Positions 33,102 to 45,375 of a DNA stretch of 64,000 bases are shown here, piece by piece. The stretch is taken from the NCBI GenBank assembly GCA_051294375.1, contig CM119263.1:2979573-3043572 (forward strand). Direction: 5' to 3'. Both the position numbers and the translations under genes were made by a program. How positions within the stretch are numbered: position 1 is the first letter of the stretch; each line of letters starts with the position of its first letter. This DNA comes from Paraspadella gotoi (Eukaryota > Chaetognatha). A model generated the notes under the pieces. That model made no database searches. It was not told the origin of the DNA and was given only the letters and a program-made list of their open reading frames with translations.

Positions 33102-33273
33102 CACCATCTCCACTATCCCTACATCCTCCTCCTCCCCTTCCTCTCCCAACCTCCTCCTCCTCCTCCTCCTCTTCCTCCTCCTCCTCCCAAGCTCATCTTT
33201 GTAAACTAAGTTCGCTTTTCAGACACCGACGGCGCTTCAGTCGCGTTCCTCCATCGAAACGACGCCGCGGACG

Positions 33274-33330
<57 letters not shown>

Positions 33331-34827
33331 TTCACGCGCCCAGGAAAAAAAAAAGTCGAAGGAAGAACTCGACACCTGGAAACCCGGAAGTGACGAACGC
33401 GCGTGAGACTTGAATTATATTTCGTCTGCTTAAATCTGTTTTCGCTTTCGTAACGAAACACGATTTACTATTTAATTATTTAGATTTGATTGAACGTGTA
33501 AAAAAAAAATTGATTCACCTATCGACCCCGCGCGTTTTTATTTTCGGTAATTTTTTAAAAGAAATAATATCAACGTCGACTATAAAAAAAAAAGAAGATT
33601 TAAATAGGATATCATCAGCAGGATTTTAAAGACTAAGTCAAAAACAAACGGGAAAACTGATTTGACGATCGACAGGTTTTTGTACAGTTTTTGCTGCTGA
33701 TGATTTTTAGTGAATGTTCTTCGCTTTATGAGCAGTTTAAGTACATACATGTAGTCGGGCATAGCATAAGTTCACCCCGCCTATAACTGTAAACGAATAA
33801 AACACATATATAACCGTTACACCTTCAGTCGCGACCCGCTTGCTCTATAAGTAAAACCGTCAGCTCATGACCACTAGTTACCGGGTTCAATCCCAACCCT
33901 GGTACCTACACTTCCGCCTTTTCCACATACAGTATTAGTTTTTAAATAATTTACAACAATATTTAGGCGTTTTTAAGGACTATTTTCTCCTAGTAGTTTT
34001 AAATGTCAGTTTTATACGTCTTTAGTTTTTCTTAATTAACTATTATTATTTTAATTTAGAAATTTTGGTTTTGAGGATTTTAAGTCTATTATTTATCGTT
34101 TAATATTTATTATTTTTTACAAAAACCTTTCAATAAACGACGAAGAAATTGACTTTATTAGTACACGTTTAATTGTTCCTGATTGTAAAATGTAACTATT
34201 CCATAACTTTTCATTCCATCCTCACTCATCTGTTCTTAATTGTTATGACAAAGATATCTGTGTTTGGTTTCGGTCTTCAAATCTCAGTCCTTCTGTCCTT
34301 TCATCTTCTCTTCCTTTCCTCTTCGTTTCAAAACCAAATAGAGATTCAACCAAAAATTGTAAAAGTTGCAACAATTGAGCAAAAAAAAAAAAAACCTTTT
34401 TGGATCCTATTTTGAGCGAATGTTATCTTACGATATGAAGCACTGATTCACAAAGTGGATAATGAGAGAATTTAATTGTACAATTTAACGTGTAATTAAT
34501 ACTGTTCATGGCTAATCATTAAGCATTTATTATATATTTATAGGGAGATAATCATTTAAGACATTATATGTATAGTTTCTTTGGTCGATCCCTACTTGAA
34601 ATCTTCCAAGGGCTATCATGATAAAATATGTAATATATTTAGAAAAAATAATATGATGTTTACACTTTAGACAGTTTACAGTACTTGTAGTCAACTGCAG
34701 ATGAGAGACCTAAAGGTTGCAAGTTGCAGGTGTAAATTTAAAACGTCACTAAATCAAAGGTTAACTTACCCCAGGCTTTTCTTCACTCTTTTCCATCATC
34801 ATCATCATCATCATCCTCATCATCATT

Positions 34828-34865
<38 letters not shown>

Positions 34866-35001
34866 TATCAAACTCATCAAATCAAAAAAATTCTCTCAAA
34901 AAATTTGCGTATGCAGCTGAACTCAGTTTTGAAAAAAAAATTGGGAAAAAAAATTGTTTCAAGGCTCCGTCTTCGCCAAGCTGAGAATTTTCTTACCTAT
35001 G

Positions 35002-35007
<6 letters not shown>
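32735..35007. repeat. Duplicated block 2, copy B
   Basis: Second copy of 27640-30290, shorter by about 15%. It contains an uninterrupted (GAC)n at 33275-33329 where copy A is interrupted, and (ATC)n at 34796-34866. At 33884-33893 GGTTCAATCC matches a tRNA B box, with CAGCTCATGACC upstream, so part may be a degraded SINE. Confidence 0.8.
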
Positions 35008-35066
<59 letters not shown>

Positions 35067-35173
35067 TTTTCTCAGTTGAACGACTAAGTAGACTCGTAAT
35101 TCTTGCTCCAGGCTTCGTCTCTTCCCAATCTTTCTTGTTTCTATGAGCTGTGTACTCTGTCTCTCTCTGACTC

Positions 35174-35246
<73 letters not shown>

Positions 35247-35383
35247 ATGCTCACATTGTCTCTCATTGTATTTTTTCTGCCTCCGTGATTCGCTCCCCCT
35301 AGCTCTGCTGCGAGGCAGAGATAAATGGAGCGGCATAGACGGTAAAGAGAATATAATCCAACGTTGCTCCTCAGAGATGGCCA

Positions 35384-35464
<81 letters not shown>
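35006..35464. repeat. Three alternating (GA)n and (CT)n tracts
   Basis: GA at 35006-35061, CT at 35158-35243 and GA at 35388-35464. The inverted arrangement could fold into long hairpins. The AT-rich 35.5-35.88 kb shows no gene. Confidence 0.93.
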
Positions 35465-35466
<2 letters not shown>

Positions 35467-35888
35467 TAAAATCACACTTGAGATATTAACGGTTATTTTC
35501 AATCGTCTAAGACGGCATCCCATTATTTAAAGTACATCTAAAGAAATTCTACATCAACTTACCAATTTATCTCTCGTGCTTAATCGTAAATTTAAAAAAG
35601 TTGCAACGACTCTATACACAATTTTCAACGTTTAAATTACTCTTTCTCAATTCTAAACATGTTTTTAAACTTATTCCAAAATTTTTGTTTAAATGTGTCT
35701 TCACTTATATTTTAACTAAACAATTTATATTTATATTTGTATAGCTCGCTGACGATTTTTTGCATATATAATGTTTTTGGCCTTTAATTTAAACTACGCC
35801 GGCAATATCTTTAAATTATTATTGGCAAAGTCCTCAGGTCAGCTGCCGTAATATTCTCTCGACGACCAAGTTGACGAAACGGCCAACC

Positions 35889-35994
35889 CATGTTAACTCA
35901 TGTTAACCCATGTTAACTCATGTTAACCCATGTTAACTCACGTTAACCCATGTTAACTCACGTTAACCCATGTTAACTCACGTTAACCCATGTT
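35889..35994 (+). repeat. 10-bp minisatellite CATGTTAAC(C/T)
   Basis: Ten or more units, alternating in a 20-bp higher-order pattern, each with the palindrome GTTAAC. Followed at 36045-36180 by loose ~33-bp CTATTTCGGCCTGGCCCCC repeats. Confidence 0.88.
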
Positions 35995-36471
35995 AGTTCT
36001 TCGTTTCATCCCTTGTCCGGATATCTCGTGCAGTCATGGACATGGCTAGCCCACCCATTTTCAGCCGTGCCCTCTATTTCGGCCTGGCCCCCAATTTTCA
36101 GCCGTACCCCTTATTTCGGCCTGGCCCCCCTATTTCACCCGTGCCCCCCTATTTCCGCCCTCCCTCTCTATTTCGGCCGCAGAGTTCCGCTCAGAACGAA
36201 ATCTCTTTTCGAATTCATTGACCTTCAAGATTCACTTTTCGCCGGCGAAGAAAAAAAATCAAAACGGCGCCTTTGAGACTCACGCTTACGCCATCTCGCC
36301 ACACAACCCTTTCCGGTGGCGTTCGCAGCTCAATCTATCAATGTCAACCGAAAAAGGGGGTGAATCACCGGCAAATCACCGGAAAATCACCCGCGACTCG
36401 GACTCCAATCACTTCCTACTCAACCGTGAATCGCTAATCACTCGCCGGCGTCTCATCGATGAGCAGTCGAG

Positions 36472-36473
<2 letters not shown>

Positions 36474-36530
<57 letters not shown>
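36474..36530 (+). repeat. (CT)n at a LINE 5' truncation point
   Basis: Pure CT ending at the first base of the LINE fragment. Confidence 0.95.
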
Positions 36531-36533
<3 letters not shown>

Positions 36534-36886
36534 CATAGACTAAATTATTGTCCTAAACGGAATCATATAAACTTTTTGTGCAATCTTGATAAAATACCTT
36601 TTTCTGATATATACTCAAATAACATATAAAAACTAAAGCATATCATCATTCGTAAAGAGAGAGTGTGGAATTTAAAAAAATGAACAGGATCTATGTTTAA
36701 ACACTTAAATTGTAAACTATGTATAATATACATTGTATATAGTTTGTCCATATTGTAATTTTATTGCTAATTTATTTACAATCTTTAATAATGAGTACAT
36801 ACATATATATGTACAGCTCATTAACAATTGAATTGTTACTGTGTTAAACTTTCATATTTTGAGCATAATAAATCAAATCAAATCAA
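36531..36886 (+). mobile_element. Second 5'-truncated LINE 3' end of the same family
   Basis: The frame 36531-36629 encodes EHRLNYCPKRNHINFL to a stop, matching EHRLNYC...INFL of the copy at 32.6 kb. The UTR ends AATAAATCAAATCAAATCAA at the N gap. A (CT)n tract at 36474-36530 abuts its 5' end. Confidence 0.68.
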
Positions 36887-37551
36887 NNNNNNNNNNNNNN
36901 NNNNNNNNNNNNNNNNNNNNNNNNNNNNNNNNNNNNNNNNNNNNNNNNNNNNNNNNNNNNNNNNNNNNNNNNNNNNNNNNNNNNNNNNNNNNNNNNNNNN
37001 NNNNNNNNNNNNNNNNNNNNNNNNNNNNNNNNNNNNNNNNNNNNNNNNNNNNNNNNNNNNNNNNNNNNNNNNNNNNNNNNNNNNNNNNNNNNNNNNNNNN
37101 NNNNNNNNNNNNNNNNNNNNNNNNNNNNNNNNNNNNNNNNNNNNNNNNNNNNNNNNNNNNNNNNNNNNNNNNNNNNNNNNNNNNNNNNNNNNNNNNNNNN
37201 NNNNNNNNNNNNNNNNNNNNNNNNNNNNNNNNNNNNNNNNNNNNNNNNNNNNNNNNNNNNNNNNNNNNNNNNNNNNNNNNNNNNNNNNNNNNNNNNNNNN
37301 NNNNNNNNNNNNNNNNNNNNNNNNNNNNNNNNNNNNNNNNNNNNNNNNNNNNNNNNNNNNNNNNNNNNNNNNNNNNNNNNNNNNNNNNNNNNNNNNNNNN
37401 NNNNNNNNNNNNNNNNNNNNNNNNNNNNNNNNNNNNNNNNNNNNNNNNNNNNNNNNNNNNNNNNNNNNNNNNNNNNNNNNNNNNNNNNNNNNNNNNNNNN
37501 NNNNNNNNNNNNNNNNNNNNNNNNNNNNNNNNNNNNNNNNNNNNNNNNNNN
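36887..37551. other. Assembly gap (665 N)
   Basis: Begins in the AATCA tail of a LINE. Any frame crossing it is meaningless. The following 37552-37720 is a TCTTCT pyrimidine tract. Confidence 0.99.
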
Positions 37552-37957
37552 TTTCCCTCTTTTATTTTCTTTCTTCCCTCTTCTTCTCTTTTCTTCTCTC
37601 TTATTCTGTTTTCTTTACTTTCTTTTCTTCTCTCTTCTTCTCTGTTCTTCTCTCTTCTTCTTTTCTTCTCTCTTCTCTCTTCTTTTCTTTTTTCCTTCTT
37701 TTTCTTTTTTCTTCTCCCTTAACTTCCCCTCTAATTTTCTTCCAAATGTCATCATTTTCTTCATTCTTCCTAAATAGTGAGAATCTATTTTCATTTCGCA
37801 AAATCATTTCACAAATTTTACTCCTTTCGAAAAAATTCATTAATCGATTTTATTGTTTATTGCTTAGCTAAGCGAACGATTTTTAATATTAATTCATTTA
37901 TTATTTCGATTATTTTTTTTATTTTCCTCTTTCTATTTCTCTTTCCTCTTTCTCTTC

Positions 37958-38059
37958 NNNNNNNNNNNNNNNNNNNNNNNNNNNNNNNNNNNNNNNNNNN
38001 NNNNNNNNNNNNNNNNNNNNNNNNNNNNNNNNNNNNNNNNNNNNNNNNNNNNNNNNNNN
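37958..38059. other. Assembly gap (102 N)
   Basis: Flanked by a pyrimidine tract on the left and a GC-rich patch (38060-38220) on the right. The patch could hold a small exon, but none can be placed. Confidence 0.99.
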
Positions 38060-38342
38060 CGCCTCCCAGTCACTTACCCCCTGGCCCACCTGATGACTCA
38101 CCCCTCGTGGAAGACGCCGCGCAAAATGCCAACGTCTGACCCAAAAAAAACATTGGGATCAATCATTCGGCAAACGGCGTGAGCGGTGGGCGTGTCCCTC
38201 CGCGGATGACGGTCGCGTAGGAGTTGTTCTTTGGAGAAAAGGACAAGAGGAATTTTATCTCTCAATTGATATTTTTGGACTAGCTAAAGTGTTTTTTTTT
38301 TAGCTTTTTCCCGCATTTTTTAGGCTCCTTTTCTTTCGTTTT

Positions 38343-38343
38343 T

Positions 38344-38431
<88 letters not shown>

Positions 38432-38432
38432 T
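38343..38432 (+). repeat. (CTTT)n microsatellite
   Basis: About 22 units. 38.44-38.65 kb stays pyrimidine-rich. 38.8-39.18 kb is AT-rich, with a ~110-bp segment (AGACTTATATAAAGTTTTAT) repeated loosely three times. Confidence 0.95.
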
Positions 38433-39189
38433 AAATTTTTCTTTCTGTTTTTCTTTTTTCTTTCTTTCTTTCCCTTACTCCCACTTTCTTTTCATTTATC
38501 TTGGTCCTCTTTCTCCCATTTCCTCCTTTCCTTTCTTTCCCTTCCTCTCTTTTTTCCTCCTTTCTTTTCTTTATTCCTTTCTTCCCTTTCCTTTCTTGCC
38601 TTCGTTCATTTTCTTTCTTTCCTTCCTTTCCTTTCCTCCCTCTTGTTCTTTTTCAGCCAGTTCGATGTCCGGACCAGGCCCTTCGTCCCCGCCTCCTCAA
38701 GGACTAAATCGATGGCAACAGAAACACGAGAAGAGGGACAAAGTACAACACGAATCGATGAGAAGTGATATAAAATGAGGTCTAAATTTGTTATTATATT
38801 TATAAAAAAATAATTTTAAAATGAAGCACGAAAAATAATATTCTTTAAAGACTTTTTTATATAAAGTTTTATTTTTTTTTTATTAAAAACAAATTTAGCT
38901 TATTTTCGTCAAAAAAAAATACTAATTTGAAAGTGAAAGACAAAAAAATATTATTCTCTGGAGACTTATAATAAGTTTTATTTTTGATAAAAACAAATTC
39001 CGCTCCGTTTTGTCGAAAAAATACTAATTTTAAAATGAAAGACAGAAAATATTATTATTTGGAATTTTGGAGACTTATATAAAGTTTTATTTTTGACAAA
39101 AAAAAAAATTCAGCTCTGTTTCGTCCAAAAAATATTTTGTCAAAATAAAAAAAATTTCATTGATTTTAAAATACCCTTGTCGCAGATGT

Positions 39190-39293
39190 GGAACACAAGT
39201 TGAAAACAAGTTGAAAACAAGTTGCAAACAAGTTGAAAACAAGTTGAAAACAAGTTGAACACAAGTTGAACACAAGTCGAACACAAGTTGAAC
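39190..39293 (+). repeat. 11-bp minisatellite ACAAGTTGAAA
   Basis: Nine to ten units. Further on, 39.44-40.7 kb has GC patches with CGCCATCTTCG and TCACGTGA (39570-39595) and GCCGCCATTTT (40417-40427). These are promoter-like motifs without a recognisable gene. Confidence 0.88.
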
Positions 39294-40731
39294 TCGAACG
39301 TTAAAATAAAATTTAATCAATTTTTTTGAAAAGACGGTTTTCAATTATTGAAAGACAAAAACACAATGGAATCAAAAGTTTTTAAGAAAATAAATAAAAA
39401 TAAATTAGACTCAGAATATTTTTGAGTTGACGATTTTTAAAACCGTGTCAAGCCTCATCGAAGCTTTCAGATTTCTCCTTCTCCGAGGCAACGTGACCGA
39501 AAATCACAATTTGACTCCTCCATTTCAATATTATTCTGTGAAACGAGGCGGGTGAACATTTTTCACGAGGACGCCATCTTCGCGTCACGTGAACCTTTTT
39601 TTTTCATAGCATTTCCGCGTCTGACGAGATTCGACGCACTTGGCAAAGGATCGAAACGACAATTATCTCCAGTGCCAAAATGGAGTAAAGGTTGCGTTCT
39701 ACCTTCAAACAGTGGAAGAAAATGTTTATATATCACCTGTCTTGTTCCCTCTTTTTCTCTCTAAAAATTCGTTAGTTTCAGGCCAGATATTTTATGGTCA
39801 CTGGTCCTTTCTGAAAGCCAATTTCTACAGGTTTTTAAAAGAATTATTGTCCTAAATAATCGCCCATAATATATTAAAGAATTTGCTTAAAAAACACTTA
39901 GGCGAAAGCGAAGAGAAGAAACTCTTTCACAAGAGAGTTCGTCATTTCGCCAAGAAAACATTTCCAGATGATCTTACTTTTTTCTTCTGCTTTTCCGTGA
40001 TTGGGTGACCGCTTGTTAATTCACAATATGTGAAACGAATCCAACTGAGTGACTTCGATGAGGCCACGTGTAGAAATATCGCGACTCGTTGCAACTTCTT
40101 CGAGCTCAATTGAGGTCAATCGACCACGTCCTTTCTTCAGTGATCAAAGTAAAGTTTTTTAAGTTTAATGTTTTATTCTGATTTCTGATTTCGCCTGGTC
40201 GAGTCATTTACTAAGCGCCTGCCCGTTTAAAACTTAGTTTATATATATACCGGTTTTTGGTTCACCAAATATTTAATTTTTAAAGTTTTTTTGAGGGTAG
40301 GGAGTCGCCTGGAAAGCGCGACCCTAAAGAAACTTCACACCGCGATCGATTTGAATCCTCGATCTCAGATGCTCTTTTGTTTTTTTTTTCTTTCTCAAGT
40401 GGACGCCACTCGTTGCCGCCATTTTATTTCTTGACGGCTTTTATATCTCCTCGAGCTTTTATCACTACTTTTATCACTAAATGTATCACTACTTAAGTCT
40501 TTATCACTCATCGTGACTTTGATGCGCGACAAACTTTGTCCTTTATCGACTTTTATCGTCGTTCGATTCTCGACGGCGACTCGATCGATGGTTGTTGTTG
40601 TTGTTGTCGTCGTCGTTGTCTCCGTTGTCTTCGTTGTTGTTGTTACTTTAATTTCGTGTTTGAACTTAAAACATTGAAAAACTAATACTTATATATATCA
40701 TATATGTTTATTGCCGCCGCCGCCGCCGCCG

Positions 40732-41145
40732 CTACGGCCGCCAGCGCCTCTGCCGCCGCTTCTGCCGCCAGCGCCTCTGTCGCCGCCGCTCGTTTCCTTT
40801 GACGCTGAATTTATTTGACGCCGCAAAAATCTCATACATGGGATTCGACTGAAGCAGCGAAAGTAGCCGATGCTGCCAGTGCTGCCGATGCTGCCGGTGC
40901 TGCCGGAGCCGTTGCCGACCACTTCTTGTCCATTTGCGATTTTCGTTGACAGATTTTCTTGTTGTTGTTGTTGTTGCCCGTGAGGACGTGAGGTCTTGGT
41001 TCATGTTTCTCATGTGACGCAATAATTCGTCATTCGTAATGATCATTGAACATTCAATAGTCATTACTTTTGTTTTGTTATTTGATAAACAAAAACAAAA
41101 ACAAAACTTAAGATGGCCGCACAAATCGTTAATACAATGGTTCAC
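40732..41145 (-). CDS. Candidate 137-aa ORF, function unknown
   Basis: Begins MNHCINDLCGHLKFCFCF and includes MTIECSMIITNDELLRHMRN and SNPMYEIFAASNKFSVKG, then an Arg-rich end from a GCC-type repeat. The middle is protein-like and the ends are low complexity. An overlapping frame encodes Gly/Ser repeats. No family is recognised. Confidence 0.22.
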   Translation of the reverse strand: MNHCINDLCGHLKFCFCFCLSNNKTKVMTIECSMIITNDELLRHMRNMNQDLTSSRATTTTTRKSVNENRKWTRSGRQRLRQHRQHRQHWQHRLLSLLQSNPMYEIFAASNKFSVKGNERRRQRRWRQKRRQRRWRP

Positions 41146-41610
41146 TTACTTTTCATTGCGTTATTCATAATTTATACTGTTTTATACTGTTTTATTCTAT
41201 ATTTTGGTCCGGGACTGAAAACTATTTCCGACCAAAAAATAAAAAGTTAGTTGCGACCAAAAGTCGACGCACGACATACGTCTCAAAACAAAAAACAAGA
41301 GCTCAGTCTTCCCAAAGAGAAAAAAAAGGGAAAAAAATCACAAAATACATAAAAACAAAAAGAGTTAAAAAACAAAAGGCTGCTGCCAGAATCCCGGCTT
41401 CGAACAGTCAAAACGCGTCAGTGCGGCAGCTGCTGCTGTACAATCGCATCTACGCTGCAGTTTTAAGTGTTTACTGTGGTTGATGCTGCTGCTGGCGACA
41501 CGGCAGCTCCCGCCGCGGCTGAGGTAGATGCTGATGCCGCTGATTTTTCTTGTTCCTTTCGTTTCCCTTTTGTTTTCCCATCACATTTCGGAATTCGGAC
41601 AAGACGAGAA

Positions 41611-41615
41611 GAGAG

Positions 41616-41657
<42 letters not shown>

Positions 41658-41660
41658 CGA

Positions 41661-41703
<43 letters not shown>
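41611..41703 (+). repeat. (GA)n microsatellite
   Basis: A GA tract following a GCTGCTG-rich patch (41400-41550). 41.8-42.05 kb is AT-rich with nothing seen. Confidence 0.95.
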
Positions 41704-41705
<2 letters not shown>

Positions 41706-42100
41706 TAACCGTCAGGGTCAAGTGAAGGAACTCACAAAAAATAAAAAGGAAAGAGGCAAAGGGCGATGACCGTTCGTTTCAGGTTTTCGGTCTTTCCAGT
41801 TTCACGTTGGCCTTTCGTTTTTTTAGGTCCATAAGTATTAATATTATTTAATCATTACTTTATTCTCAGGTATAAAATTCACATCTATTAAATTCAATTA
41901 GAATATTAATAATATTATTAGAATATTAAATACGATATATTATTACTACTATTACTATATAATACTAATATATATTTTGTCTTTGACATCCTTTCAGCAT
42001 TACCCGACAAACAAAAGACGGGCGAGCGGAATTTAGACTCGAGAATTCAGTCTAGATTACGACGGAAATTCGCAGCTGAGAAAGAAGATGAGCAATTTGC

Positions 42101-42655
42101 ATGCAGATTGCAGAAGGTAGTCATTGCCAGATGCTACTATTGTCGGATGCCATCGGTGCCAGACGCCGTTATCTCTGTGACTATGACGTCGGGCACGTGT
42201 TCGCCGCTGCCGCCGCCGCAGGCCTTCGTCACTTAAAAATGAGAGAAGGAATCGGAAATAAACCCAATCCTTTGTACTCGCGTCCTTTTCTTAAAATCAT
42301 CTCAGATTCTCTTTGGAGTCATCGTTACATTTCTCTCTCCTCCTCTGTCATTCCCCTTGAACACATTCTCGCCACTCCCTCTCCAGTCTGTCATTTCTCC
42401 CTATCATTCCCCTCTTCTACGTCCGCTATTGATAACAAAGACAACAAAAACCACAACAACAACAACAACAAGAATGTCAAGGCGATCGGCCCTCATCCTC
42501 CCATCGCTCCAAATCTACGAAGGACAAAACAATCACTTTTTTTCTTTCTTTTTTCTTTTTTTTCTTTCTTTTTTCTTTTTTTCTTTCTTTTTTCTTTTTT
42601 ATTCTTTCTTTTTTCTTTTTCATTTTTTTTCCTTTTTTCCTTTTATAAAATTTAG
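42101..42655 (+). CDS. Candidate ORF, function unknown
   Basis: A 184-codon frame beginning MQIAEGSHCQMLLLSDAIGA with DYDVGHVFAAAAAAGLRH. It degenerates into Asn and then Phe runs from CAA and CTTT repeats. Only the first 75 codons look like protein. There is no known domain or splice signal to support it. Confidence 0.18.
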   Translation: MQIAEGSHCQMLLLSDAIGARRRYLCDYDVGHVFAAAAAAGLRHLKMREGIGNKPNPLYSRPFLKIISDSLWSHRYISLSSSVIPLEHILATPSPVCHFSLSFPSSTSAIDNKDNKNHNNNNNKNVKAIGPHPPIAPNLRRTKQSLFFFLFSFFSFFFLFFFLFSFLFFLFSFSFFFLFSFYKI

Positions 42656-42789
42656 TTTTCTAATTTTCGCTTCTTCTACTCTGCTTCTTCCGACTAAATA
42701 CCTTTCTCGCCCTCACCACGGCCTCACCACCTGCGTCCATCCTATTTTTGCTTCGGATGTCAAAACGGAATCTCTAGTCACCAAATCAG

Positions 42790-42833
<44 letters not shown>

Positions 42834-44276
42834 CTAAAAAAGGCAAGGGCAAATATTTCTAAACATCCGTGGATGAAAACGAAAGTTCTAAGGATAAAAA
42901 GATTAGAAAAGAAAAAAGAAAAAAAAGAAAGAAAAAAGGGGAAAAAAAAACTCAAGAGAAAAAAAAAACGAGAGAAACAAATTGAAAGGAAAAAAATGAG
43001 ATCAGAACAAAATTCGTCGCCTGGAAAATTTCACATCCGAAAATCGCTATCGTCTTTGTCGTTGTTGTCGTCCTCGTCGTCGTCATCGTCGTCGTCGTCG
43101 TCACTTTTACGTTTGTTGTCGACTCAACAAACTAGAAATTTTTTGAAGCGGCGGCGTGTACCAAATCTTTATTGCGTGTACATTTAAGCGTCTAATGAGT
43201 GCACTGTACGTGCAATCACGGAGGCGTAATGAGGTTTTGTGAAAGAGGAAAGAGGATCTAAGCGTCACGTGAAGTGAAATGTGAACAAAAGGGAAATACT
43301 TAATACAAAACAAGGAACTAAACGAAACGACTCATAAATTTAACGAGTCTAAAAACATCGCATTAACAAAATGAAATAAAAGGTTAATATTCTTTTCAAA
43401 GCTATGTTTTCCTCTGTGTTGCTCTTCTTTCGCTTTTTTTTCTGTTTTGCATCTTTACCTCTTTTTAGTTGCCCCGCGAATTGTCGAGAAGCGATTCCAT
43501 AAGAAACTGGGGTTTTGGTCTGTCAGTCTGCCTCACTTACAATTTATCTGCTTGATCTTTCTGAATTAATTTAGTTATTTTTTGGTGTATTTGCTTTATC
43601 ACGTATTACTGTTTCAATAACAGTGAATTATACTAAATTTTTAATTACGCCGCAATTATTTGCAAAGTAACTTATTAATTTGTTCTACTATTTATGTAGC
43701 TCCCCCAGAACTCGCGTAATACCTAACAAATGCCTATTTATATATTTCATACTTTTTCAGTGATTCCATCATATTAAAATCTAATCGCATGAAAAAAAAA
43801 AGTCTGTGAAACGCAACTCCTTTCAAATTGCTCTCTTGCCTTCTTTTCACAGAATGCGAAATAATTGTAGTTTTAGCATTCGCAATTTGGGCGTTTTTCT
43901 CACTGACTTAATTTAAATTTCGCGACGCTTCTATCAACATCAAGGTTAAACTTTACGTTAAATTAAACGACTAAAAAAGTGGGAAAAAATTATAATTAAA
44001 AAAAAAACTAGAAAAAAAAATGGGAAAAAAAATAAATTGAAATCAAAAAAATTTCGTTTGCGTCGTTAAAATTCTTATATCTTTTCGATTATCGCGAATC
44101 AAAACTAAAAATTTGAATTGATTTTATTATTATTAAATTAATCATTAATCTTTTCTATCTTTTCAAATCGCAATTCGGCTGAATTCGATATTTTTTTAAT
44201 TTAAATTCTTTCTCTCTCTCTCTAAATCATCTGGGAACTTTATACTATCTGTCAATTTGTGCCCATCAATCTTTTT

Positions 44277-44430
44277 CTCATACTCCCTTCACCTTCTCCG
44301 CATCTGTTAAAACTCTCATACTCCTCACCTTCTTCCCATCTGTTACAGTCTCAATCTCCTCACCTTATCTTCATCTGTAACACTCTCATTCTCCTCACCA
44401 TTCTTCCATCTGTAAACACCCATCTTCTCA
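44277..44430 (+). repeat. ~38-bp minisatellite
   Basis: Four imperfect units of CTCATACTCCTCACCTTCTT plus CCATCTGTTA. Copy B of the block keeps only remnants. Confidence 0.65.
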
Positions 44431-44858
44431 CTCCCCTCTTTCCTCACAGATGTCGTCCTTCCTCAAGACGAACGTCGGCGTTTTGCTCTCCGCATCGCCA
44501 TCTTTACGTCTGCGTCTCCTGCTGGCGTCTGCTGCTGCAGAAACAAAAGACGCGCTCAGATTTCGAACGTCAAAGCGCCGAGACTCTTGACGCGGGGGGG
44601 GGGGATGAGAGAGATGGGAAGGAAAGTGGGAGGAAGAAAAGAAGAGAAAAAGAAGAGTGAGAGGGAGAGTAGGAAGGAGAGAGGGAGAAAAGGAAGAGAC
44701 AGAAGGAAGAGAGGAAGGAAGGGAGAAAGAGGAGGAGAGTAAAAGGGAGAAAGAGAGAGAGGAATGGAAGGCAAAAAGTAGAACGTAATGAGATGGAAGA
44801 GAGAAGGGATTAAAGGTTAGAGTGTGACAGAAGAATAGAGATGGAGAGGGTTTCTCAT

Positions 44859-44926
<68 letters not shown>

Positions 44927-45337
44927 AAGATGAGAAGGGGAAAAGCCTTTCAAAGAGGACAAGCAAAATGAAAAGAGAGATAGAAAATAAAGAAAGAAAA
45001 AAGAAGAATGGATTAAAAATGAAAAGAAAGAAAGAAAAAGTTGAAGCAGATTTTTTATCTGAAAAACACGAAAAAGGAGCAAAAAGGTGAGTTCGTTTTG
45101 GAAGGAAAAATAAAGTAACTCTCCTCTCCTCTCTCTCTCTCTCTATCTCGCCTCCTCTATCCCTCTTCGCTCTTTCTTTCCCTTGCTTTTTTTTCTTGCT
45201 CTCTCTCTCTCTCTCTTTCTCTCTCTTCCTTGTCCTCCTCTTCTCCGCTCTCTCTCTCTCGTCAGCTCTCGCTTTCTCTCTCTCTCATCAATCATGTCTC
45301 TTTCCTTCACTCTGCCTCAGCACCATCCTCGGTCTCT

Positions 45338-45375
<38 letters not shown>

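Noticed and set aside
35889-35994. CRISPR-like regular repeat
   Set aside because: There are no unique spacers. It is a simple tandem array in animal DNA.
36828-37871. 347-codon frame across the 665-N gap
   Set aside because: It consists mainly of gap and pyrimidine-tract translation.
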